In this document: positions 61,870 to 64,000 of the stretch, piece by piece
How the letters are laid out: each line of letters begins with the position of its first letter
Position numbering within the stretch: the stretch's first letter is position 1
NCBI RefSeq assembly: GCF_020723905.1
Contig: NZ_DYHZ01000001.1
Coordinates: 489,501-553,500 of the forward strand
Direction: 5' to 3'
DNA length: 64,000 bases
From: Anaerolinea thermophila
GTDB lineage: Bacteria; Chloroflexota; Anaerolineae; Anaerolineales; Anaerolineaceae
Position numbers and translations under genes: made by a program
The notes under the pieces: generated by a model
Database searches by the model: none
Told to the model about the DNA's origin: nothing
The model's input: only the letters and a program-made list of their open reading frames with translations

Positions 61870-62799
61870 TTACTCTTCTCTGAACAACCGGTTTGCCACC
61901 CGGGCAAAGAACCACACCATCAGCAACAACACTACCGAAACCGCGGCTGCGTAGCCCATTTCGTAGCGGAAAAAGCCGTAATCCTCAATGTGATTGACAA
62001 TCAATTGCCCGGCATACTGCGGGGTAGGATTGCTTCCTGAGAGGGTCACCCCGATGGATCCCGCCTGGAAGGTGGCAACGATTGCCATGACCGCTCCAAA
62101 GAGCATTTGCGGTTTCATCGAAGGAATGGTGATATAGATGATTTCCTGAAAGCGGTTGCGAATGCCATCAATACTGCCTGCCTCATACAGTTCGGGATTG
62201 ATCTCGAGAATCCCCGCCAGCATGGCTAAGAACCCCACCCCCATGCTGCTCCACAGAGTCACAATGATCATGATAGGCATGAGGTAATGGGGAGACTGCA
62301 ACCACTGAATCGGCTCTTGAATAAGATTGAGGCTGAGCAGGAAACTGTTGAGATAGCCGGTCTGATCCCCGCTGAACAGCGCCTGCCATACTACCGTCAT
62401 CGCCACTCCTGCCGTCATGGAAGGAGAGTAAAGAATCAACGCAAAAATGGTGCGAGGCACTTTGGGCAATTGTGCCAGCATCCACGCCAGGATGAAGGAA
62501 AGCAGGTATCCCCCCGGTCCTACAAGGACAGCAAACTGGATCGTATTAGGGAGGACATACCGCATGAAGATATCATCCTGTGTCAACAGGGTGATATAGT
62601 TCTTTAAGGCAAGGAAATGCGGCGGCTGAATCGTATCGAAGAAGGTAAAGGAGAGCAAAATGGCAACCAGCACCGGCACCGCGATAAAAATCAGGAACAT
62701 CAGCGCATACCCGGACACAAATCCATAGGCACTGGCTTCTTTCATCCACCACTTTTTGAGCGAAAGCACGAGAGAAGATTGAGATTTAGCGGTTTGCAT
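61870..62799 (-). CDS. Sugar ABC transporter permease, MalF type (pair 1)
   Basis: A 309-residue permease with six helices. The EAA loop reads [20 protein letters not shown], with Gly-Ser in place of the usual two Ala. [20 protein letters not shown] precedes helix 2. It overlaps the 3' end of the solute-binding protein gene by 14 bp, so binding protein and pair 1 form the conventional importer unit. No ATPase gene accompanies it; a shared MsmK-type ATPase elsewhere is implied. Confidence 0.9.
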   Translation of the reverse strand: MQTAKSQSSLVLSLKKWWMKEASAYGFVSGYALMFLIFIAVPVLVAILLSFTFFDTIQPPHFLALKNYITLLTQDDIFMRYVLPNTIQFAVLVGPGGYLLSFILAWMLAQLPKVPRTIFALILYSPSMTAGVAMTVVWQALFSGDQTGYLNSFLLSLNLIQEPIQWLQSPHYLMPIMIIVTLWSSMGVGFLAMLAGILEINPELYEAGSIDGIRNRFQEIIYITIPSMKPQMLFGAVMAIVATFQAGSIGVTLSGSNPTPQYAGQLIVNHIEDYGFFRYEMGYAAAVSVVLLLMVWFFARVANRLFREE

Positions 62800-64000
62800 T
62801 CTCCATCCAGCCTTTCACAGTTTCAATGGTGGGAACTTTGATTTCCCTGACCCGCACGCCGTTTTGAATGTACCCAAACTCTTCCATTTTGCGCAAAATC
62901 TCGCGGTTAATCACAATGACGGCGTTATCAATTGCCACGCGGGGATTGGCGCCATCAAAGACGATGCGATTCCAGACATTGCTCAACTCACGTTCCTGCA
63001 TGTAACTTCCCGGCAGTTTCACCGGTTCCTGCAACCACTGCCACTGTTCCAGGATCACTTCTTTATGCTCTTCAGGAATGGGCAGGGCTTTGAAGGCTTC
63101 CAGATTGGCGGAATTCCACAGGTATTCCAGCCCGTAGTTGAGGATCAACTCCTGCTGGAAGGACTTCTGCGTCTCGGTGGACATCCACCATTTAAGGAAC
63201 GCCCACGACTCCGCCGGTTTATCGGTATCGGCAAACATGATACAGGCTTGCGCAGATCCGGTAGCGTAGCGCAGTTGCCTGCCATCAGGCAACACTGTAG
63301 CCGGGTAAAGACTCATCCCCCATAAACCGTCAATCTCCGGTGCTGCGGTGAGTAGTTTGATATACGTCTCAAAGTTGGAAATGCCAATCGGGATACTGCC
63401 GTAACGGAAGCGGTCGTAAAAATTGGCAGTGGTGAGGGGCATGCCGTAAATCGTGAAACTCTCCGCCATGAAGCGGATGGCGTTAATGGCTTCCTCTGTA
63501 CCCAGACCCGACATACCGTCCGGGGTGTACAGTTGCGCGCCATGGTTGAAAATATAGGGTGCGGTGACCAGATACCCCTTCAACCCTGCGCCGCTGGAGA
63601 GGGGTGTATTGTAGTTCAAACCATAACGCTGAAGTTCGGGGAGAATTTCAATCACTTCCTGCCAGGTCTGGGGGATGGGCAAGCCCAGTGACCCCATCAC
63701 ATCGCGGCGGTAATACGTCACCCAGAAATCCTGCGTTTCCGGAATGGCATATACCGAATCATCAATGATGTATGAAAGCAATGAGCCGGGTGAATAAATG
63801 CGAATGAAAGCGTCAAAATCATCGAACGAACGCAAATCATACAGTGCGTTGCGGATGGCAAGTTCGTAAGGAATATTGGTGCTGATGCCCAGCGCCACAT
63901 CCGGTTGAATCCCCGCGGCAACCGCCAGTGCCAGTTTGGACTCGTTAGGCATAATTGCAAATCTCACCTTAATGCCGGTTTGGGGAGTAAACTGCTGATC
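62786..64000 (-). CDS. Sugar ABC transporter solute-binding protein, partial
   Basis: The C-terminal part, about 404 residues, of a family 1 extracellular solute-binding protein; the N-terminus with its signal or lipoprotein peptide lies beyond 64000. An internal GTG at 63967 is not the real start, as the frame continues to the edge ([12 protein letters not shown]). Typical family stretches are [43 protein letters not shown] and [19 protein letters not shown]. It delivers an oligosaccharide to the permeases. It is the first visible gene of the operon. Confidence 0.9.
   Translation of the reverse strand, partial: DQQFTPQTGIKVRFAIMPNESKLALAVAAGIQPDVALGISTNIPYELAIRNALYDLRSFDDFDAFIRIYSPGSLLSYIIDDSVYAIPETQDFWVTYYRRDVMGSLGLPIPQTWQEVIEILPELQRYGLNYNTPLSSGAGLKGYLVTAPYIFNHGAQLYTPDGMSGLGTEEAINAIRFMAESFTIYGMPLTTANFYDRFRYGSIPIGISNFETYIKLLTAAPEIDGLWGMSLYPATVLPDGRQLRYATGSAQACIMFADTDKPAESWAFLKWWMSTETQKSFQQELILNYGLEYLWNSANLEAFKALPIPEEHKEVILEQWQWLQEPVKLPGSYMQERELSNVWNRIVFDGANPRVAIDNAVIVINREILRKMEEFGYIQNGVRVREIKVPTIETVKGWMENANR

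Noticed and set aside
1-64000. CRISPR arrays, tRNA/rRNA genes, intact insertion sequences, integrases or phage genes
   Set aside because: No regular spacer-repeat pattern, no cloverleaf with a TTCGAATC-type arm, and no transposase or integrase motif was seen on either strand, although short tRNAs can be missed by eye.

Overview
This 64 kb window looks like chromosomal DNA of a moderately GC-rich, probably monoderm bacterium. The gene set and style (secreted proteins, PF10091-type glycosidases, sugar ABC importers, promoters sitting directly on start codons) most resemble Chloroflexota of the Anaerolineae type. That assignment is an inference, because no rRNA or other marker gene is present. 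I saw no tRNA, rRNA, CRISPR array, intact insertion sequence or phage.

Layout. (1) 1-9,400: an NfeD-type membrane protease (cut by the window edge), an SH3 lipoprotein, a MacA-like adaptor convergent with a FtsX/LolD-type ABC transporter, a PEP-synthase-like (rifampin-phosphotransferase-like) enzyme and a divergent PlsY-like acyltransferase. The last four genes form one tight minus-strand operon. (2) 9,700-14,300: two MFS transporters and an isocitrate dehydrogenase whose cofactor motif points to NAD. (3) 14,294-17,767: a tandem secreted 5'-nucleotidase with a long 5' leader. (4) 18,184-20,853: a two-gene module of a membrane/coiled-coil protein and a CHAT-domain (caspase-like) protein, followed by a GH51 arabinofuranosidase, then an ArsR-type regulator and MFS pump with a double palindromic operator, and a HIT hydrolase. 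(5) 25,500-42,043: a 16.5 kb minus-strand surface-polysaccharide cluster with a Wzm/Wzt exporter, at least eight glycosyltransferases, an O-antigen-ligase-like protein, a CapK-like ligase and a methyltransferase. Base composition changes abruptly inside the Wzt and CapK genes, and truncated gene remnants lie between the glycosyltransferases, so the locus looks shaped by recombination. (6) 42,300-48,950: a candidate small RNA, xseAB, a DUF212 protein, a subtilase, a 1-Cys-type peroxiredoxin and a small winged-helix protein. (7) 48,952-64,000: one compact minus-strand sugar-uptake operon.

The last operon is the most system-like part. It holds a solute-binding protein, two separate MalF/MalG-type permease pairs and no ATPase. 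Between the pairs lie a secreted NHL-propeller/TPR/Yip1-like membrane protein and a secreted DUF5696-type protein. It also has one lipoprotein and one cytoplasmic member of the PF10091 family (the family of endo-beta-1,2-glucanases), a LacI regulator and a GH35-type glycosidase. Almost all neighbouring genes overlap or nearly touch, which suggests one coordinated machine for capture, import and breakdown of a glycan, possibly a beta-1,2-glucan.

Start codons were chosen from ribosome binding sites, overlap with neighbours and signal peptides, so several genes are shorter than their longest open frame. All functional calls come from reading motifs by eye; no database search was possible.
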